Below are positions 41,461 to 52,477 of a DNA stretch of 64,000 bases, piece by piece. The translations under genes were made by a program, and so were the position numbers. The notes below the pieces were generated by a model. The model saw only the letters and a program-made list of their open reading frames with translations. It searched no databases and was not told where the DNA came from. The stretch is from positions 189,112,075 through 189,176,074 of the forward strand of contig NC_081552.1 of the NCBI RefSeq assembly GCF_963082655.1, read 5' to 3'. This stretch comes from Stomoxys calcitrans. Taxonomy: Eukaryota; Arthropoda; Insecta; Diptera; Muscidae. The stretch's first letter is position 1; each line of letters begins with the position of its first letter.

Positions 41461-43695
41461 TCTTATATATAAAATTCAACTTGTGATTGTTTGTTTGTTT
41501 GATCCGTATAGACTCAAAAACGGCTGAACCGATTACCTTGAAACTTTCACAGATTGTGTAGGTTGGTCTGGAAGGAAACATGGGCTATATATAAGTTTTT
41601 TGATATCGGGAGGGGGCGGAACCTCCCCCTTACCCCAAAAGTACTTGTCAAAAATTAAAGTGAAATGAAAATGAAAGGTATTCAAGAGTAGAGCGCGAAT
41701 TTAATAATAAAAGTAGGGTCGAAGTACCTGGGGGCCGCCCGAGCCCCAAAACCCCTTAAAATAGGTTCATTTGACGATCATGACAATATGGGACTCAAAT
41801 GAAAGGAATTCGGGAGTAGATTACGAATATGGCCAAGAAGTAGGAATAGGCTTTATAATTATTGATAACGGAAGGGGTCGGACCCTCCACCGTTACCCCA
41901 AAAACACCTCCTAAAATTAAAAGTGGACCGATATGGACAATATGGGTATCAAATGAAAAGTATGCGGGAGTAGGTAACGAATCCCTCAAAAACGGCCAAA
42001 ATGGGCACATTACCCAATCACGGATATATGGGACTCGGTTCGTTTGTTCCGTATAGACTGCAAAATGGCGGAACCGATTTTCTCGCAATTTTCGCATATT
42101 GTGTAGGTTGGTCTGGAAAGAAACACAGGCTATATAATTTTTTGGTATCGGAAGGGGGACGGACCCTCCCCCTTATGCCAAGAACCCAACACAAAATCAA
42201 AAGTGGACCGACCGGGACAATATAGGTATCAAATTAATGGTATGTGAGAGTAGAATACGAATATGGTATTAAAATTTGAGTCCAAGTACCCATCGGGCCG
42301 CCTCAAACCCAAAACTCCCCCAAACAGATATATTGGATTTTCATTTCAATATGGGGCTCAAATGGAAGGGATTCGGGAGTAGATTTCGAATCTGGCAGAC
42401 AAAATCACATCGAAGTATAGGGGGTCACGCCACTCCTCAACAACGCCATCAGACCCATTATGACTATATGATACTTAGCTGAACTGATTTTCTTAAAATT
42501 TTCATAGATTTTGTACGTTTGTCTGGAAGGAAACATAGGCTATATAATTTTTAGATATCGGGTGGAGGCGGACCCTTCCCCTTAACCCAAAAACTCCACC
42601 CATATCCGAAAGTGGTCCGATGGGCACAATAAGGGTATGAAATGAAAGGTATTGGAGACCAGAAAACGATTATCGTATTAAAATTTGGTGCCATGTACTC
42701 GGCGGGCCCCCCAAACCCCAAAGCTCCTCTAAACAGATGTATTCGAAGTTCACGTCAATATGGGACTCAAATGAAAAGTTTTAGGCAGTAGATTACAAAT
42801 ATGGCATAAAACATTAGGTCCAAGCATATGCCCCCAAATGGCCATATGCTTGGACCATGGCTGGGTCGGGACAAAAATGAAATGTATTAGGGAGTAGACT
42901 ACGAATATGACATTAAAATTTGCGTTCAAGTCTAGGTGGCGCTTTTCCTCCTAAAGGTACGTCAAATGGGTTATTTGACCTTTTATGGCAACATGGGACT
43001 CAAATGAAAGGTATTTGAGAGTAGAAAACGAATTTGATATCCAATTTTGGAGCCAAGTGTTTTGGGGTACGCCCTAAAGCACCGCCTAACTGAACTTCAT
43101 TTCCGTTGGGAATAAAGAACGAATTTGACACCTAATTTCAGGGCAAAGTGCCGGTGGCCTCTTCAACCCCAAAACAACATCCAAACGGTTCATATTTAAC
43201 GGCCATGGCAATGTGGGGCTCTAATTAAAGGGATTTGGAAGTGCGGCACGAATTTGTTATCCATATTTGAGTCGAAATGTCTGAAGTGCCATCTTTTCCC
43301 TAAAAAGCGCTTCTCATTATCCTAATTTTTAAAAACACTAGGATCCGAGCAGGGGCTGTCTTCTCACACATCAATGAGTGCTTTCCGATTCAGGTTAAAC
43401 TCAATGATAAGGGACCTTTTTTATAGCCGAGTCCGAAAGGCGTCCCGCGGTGTGACATCTCTTTGGGGAAAATTTTTTAAATGACCATGTATGTCATTGT
43501 ACCTCGCTAATGCCGCCAACATTAAGAAGCGATAAACACCGCTTTGTTCGATGTTCTTGCCAGGGTTCGGCTCGTTCAGCGTCATAGGGTACTATGGCAC
43601 AAATTCGATATCCGCATTCAGGGCGAAGTGTCCCCACTCTAAAAAGTTAGTAGAGAGTTATAGAAGGCGCAGCGGAGCGGGCCCGGTTCGGGTAG
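41461..43695 (+). mobile_element. Helitron-like element H5, plus strand, both ends present
   Basis: The 5' end is TCTTATATATAAAATTCAAC after A. ACGGCTGAACCGATTACCTT follows. About a dozen array units run from 41600 to 43300, in which the 5' phrase 'ACGGCTGAACCGATTTTC / GTGTAGGTTGGTCTGGAA' recurs near 42070-42110 and 42480-42530. This indicates internal re-duplication of the 5' end. The 3' end is GAAGGCGCAGCGGAGCGGGC, CCGGTTCGG and GTAG (CTAG mutated) before T. It is non-autonomous and carries a SINE at 43335-43592. Confidence 0.7.
43335..43592 (-). mobile_element. SINE inside Helitron H5
   Basis: On the minus strand: CCCTATGACGCTGAACGAGC, GATGTCACACCGCGGGACGC and CACTCATTGATGTGTGAGAA, then the same Helitron-side tail CCTGCTCGGATCCTAGTGTT. 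Relative to the Helitron it has the same position and orientation as in H3. Confidence 0.8.
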
Positions 43696-44639
43696 TTGTA
43701 TATAGAAATAATTAATAATGGGCTTAGCTCTTCTGCTCCTTAGCGTTACAAATAAAACCAATTCTTTTGACTACAAAACCCTTTTATAGACAAATAGAAA
43801 TGCCTGCTGAAAATCTACCAGTCATTTACAAAACACTTACAAAGGCTTCTTACCTCACATCACGGGCTAATAATCCCCGCCATAGGCTAATTGGCATCAA
43901 CATCGAATCATGGCCAAAAGTTACTCTGATATGGAACAAAATTTAATTCTTCAATATTACACCGCGCCGAAGGACGGACATATTCTTCGCCAATGATTTC
44001 TGTACTTACACTCCTCCATTTGACACTTATCACACCACCGCCCACGCTGCTCCAACACAGCACATTTCAGCGAGCAGTTGTTTTCGCGTTGTTCATATGC
44101 AGTTGATAGGCTTGTTATCCATTCTCTTGCAATTGATTAACTGCCTGATAAAGTTTTGACATATTTGTTCATATTCCATTGTTAATTAATTTCGCTTAAT
44201 TACTTTAAAAATCACATTACGAACGACATTTTGATGTGGTTTATGTTGAAACGCCGCACTAAATGATAACTTATCCACTGGCTGGTGGCTGGTGAGCTGC
44301 TGCTCACATTTTGCAATGCTGGTGTCAGTTTTCGATTTCAATTTCATAGGAATTGTATGACAAATGTGAGAGCACTATTATAAATATTAATTGTTTTGTT
44401 AAAATTCATGGTGTGAGCTTGAGATTATCTGGATCGCCAGACAAAGGCGGTGATAGAGGGATTTCACACTTGCAAGGTGGCGCTTCGGTTAATATTTTGA
44501 TTGATTTCACTGTCACTTGTTTGCATTATTTTTATTTTTTTTTTTTTATTTCGTATTACAATGCACGTTTTTGGTTTTTTGTTTTAAACTTTTTAAGCTA
44601 GCGAAACGACACATTTAAATGGGCGAATGGTTAAAATGT
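43696..44639. other. No recognisable gene or repeat
   Basis: About 0.9 kb with no known repeat. It contains C/A-rich phrases (CACCACCGCCCACGCTGCTC), a short tandem TGGCTGGTGGCTGGTGAGC near 44279 and T runs near 44530. It is a candidate for host sequence. No coding frame with a domain is visible. Confidence 0.45.
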
Positions 44640-45085
44640 CACTGTCGTAGCACTCGTCAAATTAAGCTGCTGCTCACATTTTGTGGACCCTGCCAATATT
44701 CTGAGACACAGAGACGCTGTTGTGACTTCTTTATGACAATGCAGAATAGTTTTTTGGGGGCCATAATCAACTCGACGTCTCTGTGGTTTTGTGGGTAAAA
44801 TTAAATCAAACCAATTGATCTCTGATGACCTCGACCAACGCATTTCTGATTGGGAACTCCACTTTCACATGGTGCGTACAAGAATTTATTAAAACAAAGC
44901 ACACTTACAGTCATCGCTAGGTCACAGTTATTACTCTGGAAACACGGCAGAGACATAGGTTTCGAGTAATGTTCACTTTGTAGTCTAAAAGCAGACTCAG
45001 ACAATTTTTGACCGGGCCAGAGAACAAAGCCTCTGGTGAAAATCGAACCCACGACCGTTCAATGTTACCCTGAACGCCATAAAAA
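44640..45085 (-). repeat. Possible SINE-like or retrosequence with tRNA-like B box
   Basis: On the minus strand, GTAACATTGAACGGTCGTGG is followed by GTTCGATTTTCACC, close to a B box (GGTTCGATT), then about 400 bp of mixed sequence. No second copy exists in the window and no target duplication was found, so it is only a candidate. Confidence 0.25.
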
Positions 45086-45119
45086 ACTACTGATTCGATT
45101 TGCATGAAATTTTCACCGG

Positions 45120-45655
45120 GAAGTTCTTGGATACCCTATCTGGGGTTTTAGACACCGCTCGTGGCGCCTTAGGCTACTGGGTGCGGTCTAGGGGTGAATT
45201 CCAGGATGTCTGACTTGATATTGTTCGCAAAAAAGAGGCAATCTAAGCCTGGGCTTAGATTACCGAGCTCCAAGGGACAGCCATGGAGCTGTCAAAGTCG
45301 GCAAGGTCTCTTGGAGTTTATCCGGATAGTAAATTGAACTGAGGCTTGATTCTGGAGTCTAGGGAGAGGAAGGCCTTCGCGAGAACATCGCAAAACAAGA
45401 GACTATAGAACACCTTCGGCGTGTGTGTCCCGCACTAGCAGTCAGAAGCAGTTCCACTTTAGGTTCTCATTTCTTTCTTTCTGTCTGATTTAGCGGATGT
45501 GAACATTCGCAAGTTATTGGGCTATTTGAAGCAATATGTATGGTTCAAAGGTAGGAACTAGAAGGCATCTTCCTTCTTCTGTTCCTGTGATATCACAATG
45601 GACGAAAACGCCTAAGTGAGTCTGATGGCAGACTGGCACTTTAACCTAACCTAAA
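45120..45655 (+). pseudogene. LOA/I-like LINE 3' portion, internally deleted
   Basis: One frame carries a thumb-like stretch (RLPSSKGTAMELSKSARSLG) near 45265-45320. The sequence then jumps to ETIEHLRRVCPALAVR near 45398-45440, the C-terminal Cys/His tail also seen intact at 56346-56540. The end is SDLADVNIRKLLGYLKQYV plus a UTR with GGCAGACTGGCACTTTAACC and TAACC repeats. RNase H is deleted. Confidence 0.55.
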
Positions 45656-45795
45656 CGGGAGGATCCTTGGTGGTGAGTATAAAATTATAAAAACATTTTA
45701 CCTACTCATTATTACCCACTTATTACGCAGTGCAAACAATTTTCTCATATTTTTTGGGAGGAATCGAACTTCTGTAAAATGTTTAAGACTAATTA

Positions 45796-46224
45796 AAATA
45801 AGTAAAAGCGTGGTAAGTTCGGCCGGGCCGAATCCTGAAAACCACCACCATGGATTCTGCTTAAAATTTATACCAATTAAATTTGACTGAAGAGCAAAAT
45901 TTTATTCAACATACCAAACTTCTCTCAAACCAGCAAAAATAATAGTTTCCAAGAACTGACCAAGGATGATCGAGAGGACATCAGGTTATAGACAGTTATT
46001 GAAAGCTGTTACAGAACACCGCATGAAAAATTTCATCCAAATCGAGTCACAAATTGCGGCCTGTAAGGGCTCAAAAAGTCAAATCGAGAGATCTGTTTAT
46101 GTGGTAGCTTTATCAGGTTATAGACCGATTTGGACTTTACTTAATACAATTGTTAGAAGTCATAGCAGCAAATCGATTTGGAAGACTTAACAAAACACAA
46201 CCAACTAAATTTCATCCAAATCGG
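45796..46224 (-). mobile_element. DINE-A2 3'-end fragment, minus strand
   Basis: AAGTAAAAGCGTGGT, hairpin AAGTTCGGCC-G-GGCCGAATCC, then ACCACCACCATGGATTCTGC and AACTTCTCTCAAACCAGCAA. Two monomers follow. It ends where the hairpin of a DINE-B begins (46226). Confidence 0.75.
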
Positions 46225-46452
46225 ACAAAAACAAGTAAAAAGGCGTTAAGTTCGGCCGGGCCGAACTTTGGATACCCACCACCTCTGGTATATACGTAAA
46301 CCAACTTTCGTCAAAATCCGGTGAAAATGCATATCTTATGCTCCACAGCAGCTATATCGAAATATGTTCCGATTTGGACCAAATACCAATAAGTACAAGT
46401 CATTGTTCAATTGAGTATAACGAAATATTGATCCTTTCAGTAGCTTTATCAA

Positions 46453-47876
46453 ACAAGTAAAAGCGTGCTAATATATACCCGAATCTTATATACCCTCCAC
46501 CATGGATCGCATTTGTCGAATTCTTTTCCCGGCATCTCTTCTTAGGCAAAAAAGGATATAAGAAAAGATTTGCTCTGCTATTACAGCGATATCAAGATAT
46601 GGTCCGGTTTGGACCACAATTCAATTATACGTTGGAGACGTGTGTAAAATGTCAGCCAATTCGAATAAGAATTGCGCCCTTTGGGGCCCAAGAAGTAAAA
46701 TAGAGACATCAATTTATATGGGAGCTGTATCAGGCTATAGACCGATTCAGACCATAATAAACACGTATGTTGATGGTCATGAGAGGATCCGTCGCACAAA
46801 ATTTCAGGCAAATCGGATAATAATTGCGACCTCCAGAGGCTCACGAAGTCAAGATCCCAGATCGGTTTATATGGCAGCTATATCAGGTTATGAACCGATT
46901 TGAACCTTATTGGCACAGTTGTTGAAAGTAAGAATAAAATACGTCAGGCAAAATTTCAGCCAAATCGGAAGCTTAAGAAGTCAAGAAGCTTAAGAAGTCA
47001 ATATCCCAGATCGGTTTATATGGCAGCTATATCAGTTTATGAACCGATTTGAACCTTATTTGGCACAGTTGTTGAAAGTACATCATGCAAATACATCATG
47101 CAAAATTTCAGCCAAATCGGATAGGAATTGCACCCTCAAGAAGCTTAAGAAGTCAAGTCCCCAGATCTGTTTATATGACAGCTATATCAGGTTATGAACC
47201 GATTTGAAACATACTTGGCGCAGTTGTTGGATATCATAACAAAATACGTCGTGCAAAATTTCATCCCAATCGGATAAGAATTGTGCCCTCTAGAAGCTCA
47301 AGAAGTCACGACCCCAGATCGGTTTATATGGCAGCTATATCAAAACACGCACCGATTTAAACCATACTTAGCGCAGTTGCTGGAAATGATACCAAAACAC
47401 CACGTGCAAAATTTCAAATTGTCAAATCGGACCAGAATTGCGTCCTCTAGAGACTCATGAAGTCAAGACCCAAGATCCGTTTATATGGCAGCTATATCAA
47501 AACATGGACCGATATGGCCCATTTACAATTCCAACCGACCTGCACTAATAAGAAGTATTTGTGCAAAATTTCAAGCGGCTAGCTTGAAGTTAGCGTCCTT
47601 TAAACAGACAGACGGATGGAAGGACGGATGGACTGACGAATGGACGGACGGATGGACGGACGGATGGACGGACGGATGGACGGACGGATGGACGGACGGA
47701 TGGACGGATGGATGGACGGTCGGATGGATGGACGGACGGGCATGGCTATATCGACATAAAAAGTCGCGACGATCAAGAATATATATACTTTATGGGGTCT
47801 CAGACGAATATTTTGAGTAGCTACAAACAGAATGACGAAATTAGTATACCCCCATCCTATGGTGGAGGGTATAAAA
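46453..47876 (-). mobile_element. DINE-A element nested in DINE-B, hairpin replaced
   Basis: The left edge is ACAAGTAAAAGCGTGCTAAT, then ATATACCCGAATCTTATATA and CCCTCCACCATGG. The usual AAGTTCGGCC arms are missing and replaced by TATATACCC. Six monomers at about 46861, 47011, 47163, 47318 and 47470 lead to GACAGACGGATGG, a minisatellite, AAGAATATATATACTTTATG and CCATCCTATGGTGGAGGGTA. Confidence 0.88.
47600..47745 (+). repeat. GGACGGAT minisatellite expanded from the GTCY tract
   Basis: About 12 copies of a 12-bp phrase, GGACGGATGGAC, lie where other family A copies have only GACAGACGGACGGACGGAC. It is open in one frame as a WTDG repeat. It shows unequal slippage of the conserved GTCY microsatellite. 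Confidence 0.9.
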
Positions 47877-48889
47877 ATAAACCGATCTGATCCATATACG
47901 ACACGGATGTCGAAAAGCCTAACACTCACTGTGTCACTGTCAAATTTCAGTCTAATTGGATTATAAATGAGCCTTTTATGGGGCCAAGACTTTCAATCGA
48001 GATATCGGTCTATATGGCAGCTATATTGAAATCTGGACCGATCTGGTCCAAATTGAAGAAGGATGTCGATAGTCCTAACACAAGTCACTGTCCCAAATTT
48101 CGGCGAAATCGGACATTAAATGCGCCTTTTGTGGCCCCAAAACCTTTAATCGAGATATCGGTCTATATGGCAGCTATATCCAAAACTGGACGGATCTTGG
48201 CCAAATTGAAGAAAGATGTCGAGTGGTCTAACACAACGCACTGTCTTAAATTTCAGCTACATCGGATAATAAATGCCCCTTTTATGGGCCCAAGACCTTA
48301 AATCGAGAGACCGGTCTATATGGCAGCTATATCCAAATCTGGACCGATTTAGGCAAAATCGAAGAAAGATGTCGGAGGGCCTAACACAACTCGCTGTCCC
48401 ATATTTCAGCAAAATGGGATAATAAATGTGGCTTTTATGGGCCTAAGACCCTTAATCGGCTGATCGGTCTATATGAGAGCTATATCCAAATCTGGACCGA
48501 TCTGGCACAAATTGAAGAAGGATGTTGAAGTTCCCAACTGTCCCAAATTTCAGCATAATCGGATAATAAATATGGCTTTTATGAGCTTAAGACCCTAAAT
48601 CGGTGGATCGGTCTATATGGAGGCTATATCAAGATATAGTCCGATATAGCCCATCCTCGAACTTAACCTGCTTACGGACTGGAAAAGAATCTGTGCAAAG
48701 TTTCAGCTCAATATCTCTATTTTTAAAGACTGTAGCGTGATTTAAACAGACAGACAGACAGACTGCCCGACGAGGCTAGATCGTCTTAGATTTTTACACT
48801 GATCAAGAATATATTTACTTTATAGGGTCGGATATGGATATTTCGATGTGTTGCAAACGGAAAGACAAAATGAATATACCCCCATCCTT

Positions 48890-49588
48890 CGGTGGTGGGT
48901 ATAATTACGGCTTTTAAGCGCTCAGGATGTCAAATCGGGATATCGGTTAATATGGGAGCTATATCAGGTTATAGACCGATTTGGACTATACTTGGTACAT
49001 ATGTTGTAAGTCATAACAGAACACTAAGTGCAAAATTTCAGCCAAATCGGACAACAATTGGGGCTTCCATGTGCTTAAGAAATCAAATCGGAAGATCGGT
49101 TTATATGGGAGCTATATCTAAATCTGAACCGATATAACCCATTTGCAACCCGTCCTTCGGTGGTGGGTATAATTACGGCTTTTACGACTCAGGATGTCAA
49201 ATCGGGAGATCGGTTTATGTGGGAGCTATATCAGGTTAAAGACCGACTTGGATTATACTTGGCACATATGCTGAAAGTCTTAACAGAACACAATATGCAA
49301 AATTTCAGCCAAATCGGACAAAAATTGCGGCTTGCTGGTGAATAAGAAGTCAAATCGGAAGATCGATTTATATGGGAGCTATATATAAATCTGAAGAGAT
49401 ATGACCCATTTACAACCCGCAACAAAAATTTCAAGCTGCTTCCTTTGCGCTTTCGACCTCTATCGTGAATTCGACAGACGGGCGGACGGACGGACATGGC
49501 CATCATGGACGGAGACCATCAAGAATATTTGGAGGTGTTACAAACGGAATGACAAGATTGGTATGCCCCATCCCCCACGGTGGGTATA
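48890..49588 (-). mobile_element. DINE-A2 copy with 265-bp tandem duplication, minus strand
   Basis: Two segments both start CTTCGGTGGTGGGTATAATTACGG (about 48888 and 49154) and continue through a monomer with 'GATCGGTTTATATGGGAGC'. The second runs to a GTCY tract (GACAGACGGGCGGACGGACG) and a 5' terminus TGCCCCATCCCCCACGGTGG at 49588. The hairpin end is missing. The first segment is directly continuous with the 5' terminus of the DINE-B on its left. Confidence 0.65.
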
Positions 49589-50727
49589 ATTATGTTGAAA
49601 TTCCAAGTTTTAACAGCCTAGCCACTATCTTTTTCCCGTTTTGAAACAGCAACCAACGTTAGAGTTTTGCTAAAGATGATAATTTGCATTTTTATTGAAA
49701 TATTAAATAAATCGTAAGGCTTAAACCAACCATAAAGTGTTAAGGTAATAACACCGCCCCTTAAACGTTTGTTCACAAGAGCCGCTAGATAGGCGATAAA
49801 CTATACAGTGATTTAAAATTCAAATCAGATTTTAAGCTAATAGAGATTACAATGCCCGATAATGTAGTGCTAATTGATTGTATCAATTTAGTTTTAAACG
49901 ATTGTGAGGGTGGAACAAGCCCTGAATACTGAATGTGGGAGTAGTTAATTGTTGAAATTTATGCTAAACACTCTCACAGCGAATAAATTCTTAACCAAGT
50001 GTTGTGAGTGTCACCGGCAATACATATATCGCATGTTCTATTGGGTGTAGGCACTATGGTGTCAGTCAATCGAGCGCCACAAACCACCTAAGCAACTAAA
50101 CATTGGAAATCATCCATTCATTTCATTTGTCTGGCTAAATGTCACAGTTTTGTTGTAGAAATTATTGTCGTGTGTACACTAAAGTTCGAAATTACTAACC
50201 AAACTAATTTCAAAATTCAGCTTAGACTTAACTCAATAAACGTTCATATAACATTTCCACACTTGGCTTTAAGAGGGTATATTTTTCTTTCTTTCATTCA
50301 CCAAACCTTACTAGTGTCATACAATTTTGCTTGCGATTGTTTCCCGCCCGCACGTGTGATTAATTTGTATTAACACACACTTGCATACAAATACTAGCAT
50401 AGACGTGATCCAAAACACGTGACCAGAACAGATTTGAATTTTATTGAATATAAAATTTTATGCATTTGGCGAAAAACGTAAACAATGAGCAAGAGTAACA
50501 TCGCAAACGTTAACAATGATGGCAATAGGAGGGCAACATGTGCAATTGGCATCTCATTTAGGGGTGTGCGTGTGTGAACGTATTGCGATGTTTTACATGT
50601 GACACAATTTTCATTGACATCCTTGTTACAGTGGTGGTGCAACAGGAAATTAACCTTTTTTGTGATGAACCCTTTAGCCATGCTGTGTCATACACTTTGG
50701 TGGTATTTTTCTAGAATTGTCAAATTT
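49589..50727. other. No recognisable gene or repeat
   Basis: About 1.1 kb of unassigned AT-rich DNA with short frames and no domain. It is one of the longest tracts free of the repeat families seen here. Confidence 0.5.
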
Positions 50728-51740
50728 TTTTATCCTCCACCATTTGTAAAACCTCGAAATATGCGTCTAAGACCATCTCGAAATATGCGTCTAAGACCTC
50801 ATAAAGTATATATATTCTTGATCGTCATGACATTTTAAGTCGATCTAGCCATGTCCGTCCGTCCATCTGTCGAAAGTACGCTAACTTTCGAAGGAGTAAA
50901 GCTAGACACTTGAAATTTTGCACAAATACTTCTTATTGGTGTAGGCCAGTTGGGATTGTAAATGGACCATATCGGTCCATCTTTTGATATAGCTATCATA
51001 TAAACCGATCTTGGATCTTGACTTCTTGAGCGAATAGAGGGCGCAGTTCTCATCCGATTTGGCTGAAATTTTGCATAAAGTTGTTGTGTTATGACTTCCA
51101 ACAACTGTGCCAAGAAGCATGGTTCAAATCGGTGCATAACCATAATTTTGCACGTGGTGTTTTGATATTACTTCCAACAACTGTGCCAAGTATGGTTCAA
51201 ATCGGTCCATAATCTGTTATAGCCACCATATAAAACGATTTTTGATCTTGACTTCTAGGGATAGAGATAGAGGGCGCAATTCTTATTCAATTTGACTGAA
51301 ATTGTGCACGAAGGGATTTGTTATGACTTCCAACACCTGTACTATGTATGGTTCAAATCGGTCGATAACCTGATATAGCTGTCATATATACCGATCTAGA
51401 CTTCTTGACTTTTTGTGCCAATAGAAGGCGCAATTCTCATCCGATGAGACTGAAATTTTGCATAAAGTTGTTGTGTTCTGACTTCCAACAACTGTGCCAA
51501 GCATGGTTCAAAACGTTCCATAATCGATATAGCTAGCATATATACCGATCTTGGACCTTGACTTCTTGAGCCAATAGAGGGCGCAATTCTCATCCGATTT
51601 GGCTGAAATTTTGTATGAAATTTTTCATTATGACTTCCAACAACTGGGCAAAGTTTTGTCCATAACCTGGCCAAATCGATTCATAACCTAATATGGCTAC
51701 CATATAAACCGATCTTGGATCTTGACTTCTTGAGCCACTA
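50728..51740 (+). mobile_element. DINE-A element, plus strand, 3' end lost
   Basis: The 5' end is TTTTTTTATCCTCCACCATT, lacking the inverted partner GATGGGGGTATACTAATTTC. A 24-bp phrase CTCGAAATATGCGTCTAAGACC recurs at 50753 and 50777. GTCCGTCCGTCCATCTGTCG follows, then five monomers, ending inside a monomer near 51740 without a hairpin. Confidence 0.8.
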
Positions 51741-51955
51741 CCGCGCGCTTCTTCCACGAAGCGACGAAGCTCATTTTTGGCTCATGGGTACGTAAAAACA
51801 CAGAATTGTTGATTTTGAAGTGAAGACAACGTTTAATATTTCTGACTGCCACAACGTTTGGTGAGTTTAGAATATATTTTGCCAATAAACGAGGGTTAGG
51901 TTCGAATTTTTCGCGGTATATTTCCATGTGCATTATCATCGACCTGATGTCCTCG
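51741..51955. other. Unassigned block between DINE-A and LINE
   Basis: A minus-strand frame from about 51939 reads MHMEIYREKFEPNPRLLAKY... and stays open into the DINE. I cannot assign it. It may be part of the LINE that follows on the plus strand or unrelated DNA. Confidence 0.3.
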
Positions 51956-52477
51956 CTTTATGTGAAACCCAAGTGGGTGAGGACTTGGCGTCTGAACAAG
52001 AGCTTTTGGTCATTTGTAAAAAATAGTAAAGGGCAACCCATCGGCAATACTAACTCTTGTTAAGGCTGACCAGGTATTCACTGTTCCGTTTGGTAAGGCT
52101 GAAATGTTTACAGGAAATTCTTCCTCGCCATTAAGCAATCAACCACACCCCGTGATTGAAAGTGTATTAATTCGATGCCTCAGATATTCCATCGAACACG
52201 TGGAGTCAAAAGGGTCCTGGCGGAACTCGACGTTAATAAATCTCCTGGTTCGGATGGTACATCAACTCTTGTCTTTTGTAAGTATTCTTCGACGTTTCCT
52301 CGTTCACTACGCAAACTTTTCAAACTTGCTTACCGTACGGCGCGTTGGATGGTTGCGAACATTCAGCCCATCCCCAAAAAAGGTGAGACGAAAAACCCTG
52401 CGAATAACCGGCCAATTGCGATATGCTCCTCGCTCTCCAAGGTTATGGAGAGTATGGTTAACCATCATCTTGCGATG
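51956..52477 (+). pseudogene. CR1/L2-like LINE: linker and N-terminal RT
   Basis: Frames switch between WRLNKSFWSFVKNSKGQPIG, TLVKADQVFTVPFGKAEMFTG and VKRVLAELDVNKSPGSDGTS (RT block 1). YRTARWMVANIQPIPKKGET and NRPIAICSSLSKVMESMVNH then follow, where NYRPI would be expected. The order is typical of a non-LTR RT. The copy is cut off at 52477 by a DINE-A whose far side resumes near the catalytic box. Confidence 0.7.

Larger units (their letters stand above)
46226..48903 (-). mobile_element. DINE-B element, minus strand, interrupted by DINE-A
   Basis: The left part, 46226-46452, has AACAAGTAAAAAGGCGTT, hairpin AAGTTCGGCC-G-GGCCGAACTT and CCGATTTGGACCAAATACCA. The right part, 47877-48903, has six monomers and a 5' core: TTTTTACACTGATCAAGAAT, TACCCCCATCCTTCGGTGGT and GGGTATAA. 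The break falls in the sequence that reads AGCTATATCTAAAAATAAACCG in other copies. Confidence 0.88.

Noticed and set aside
47485..47820. 111-codon WTDG-repeat protein
   Set aside because: Translation of the GGACGGAT minisatellite in a DINE-A; no flanking coding sequence.
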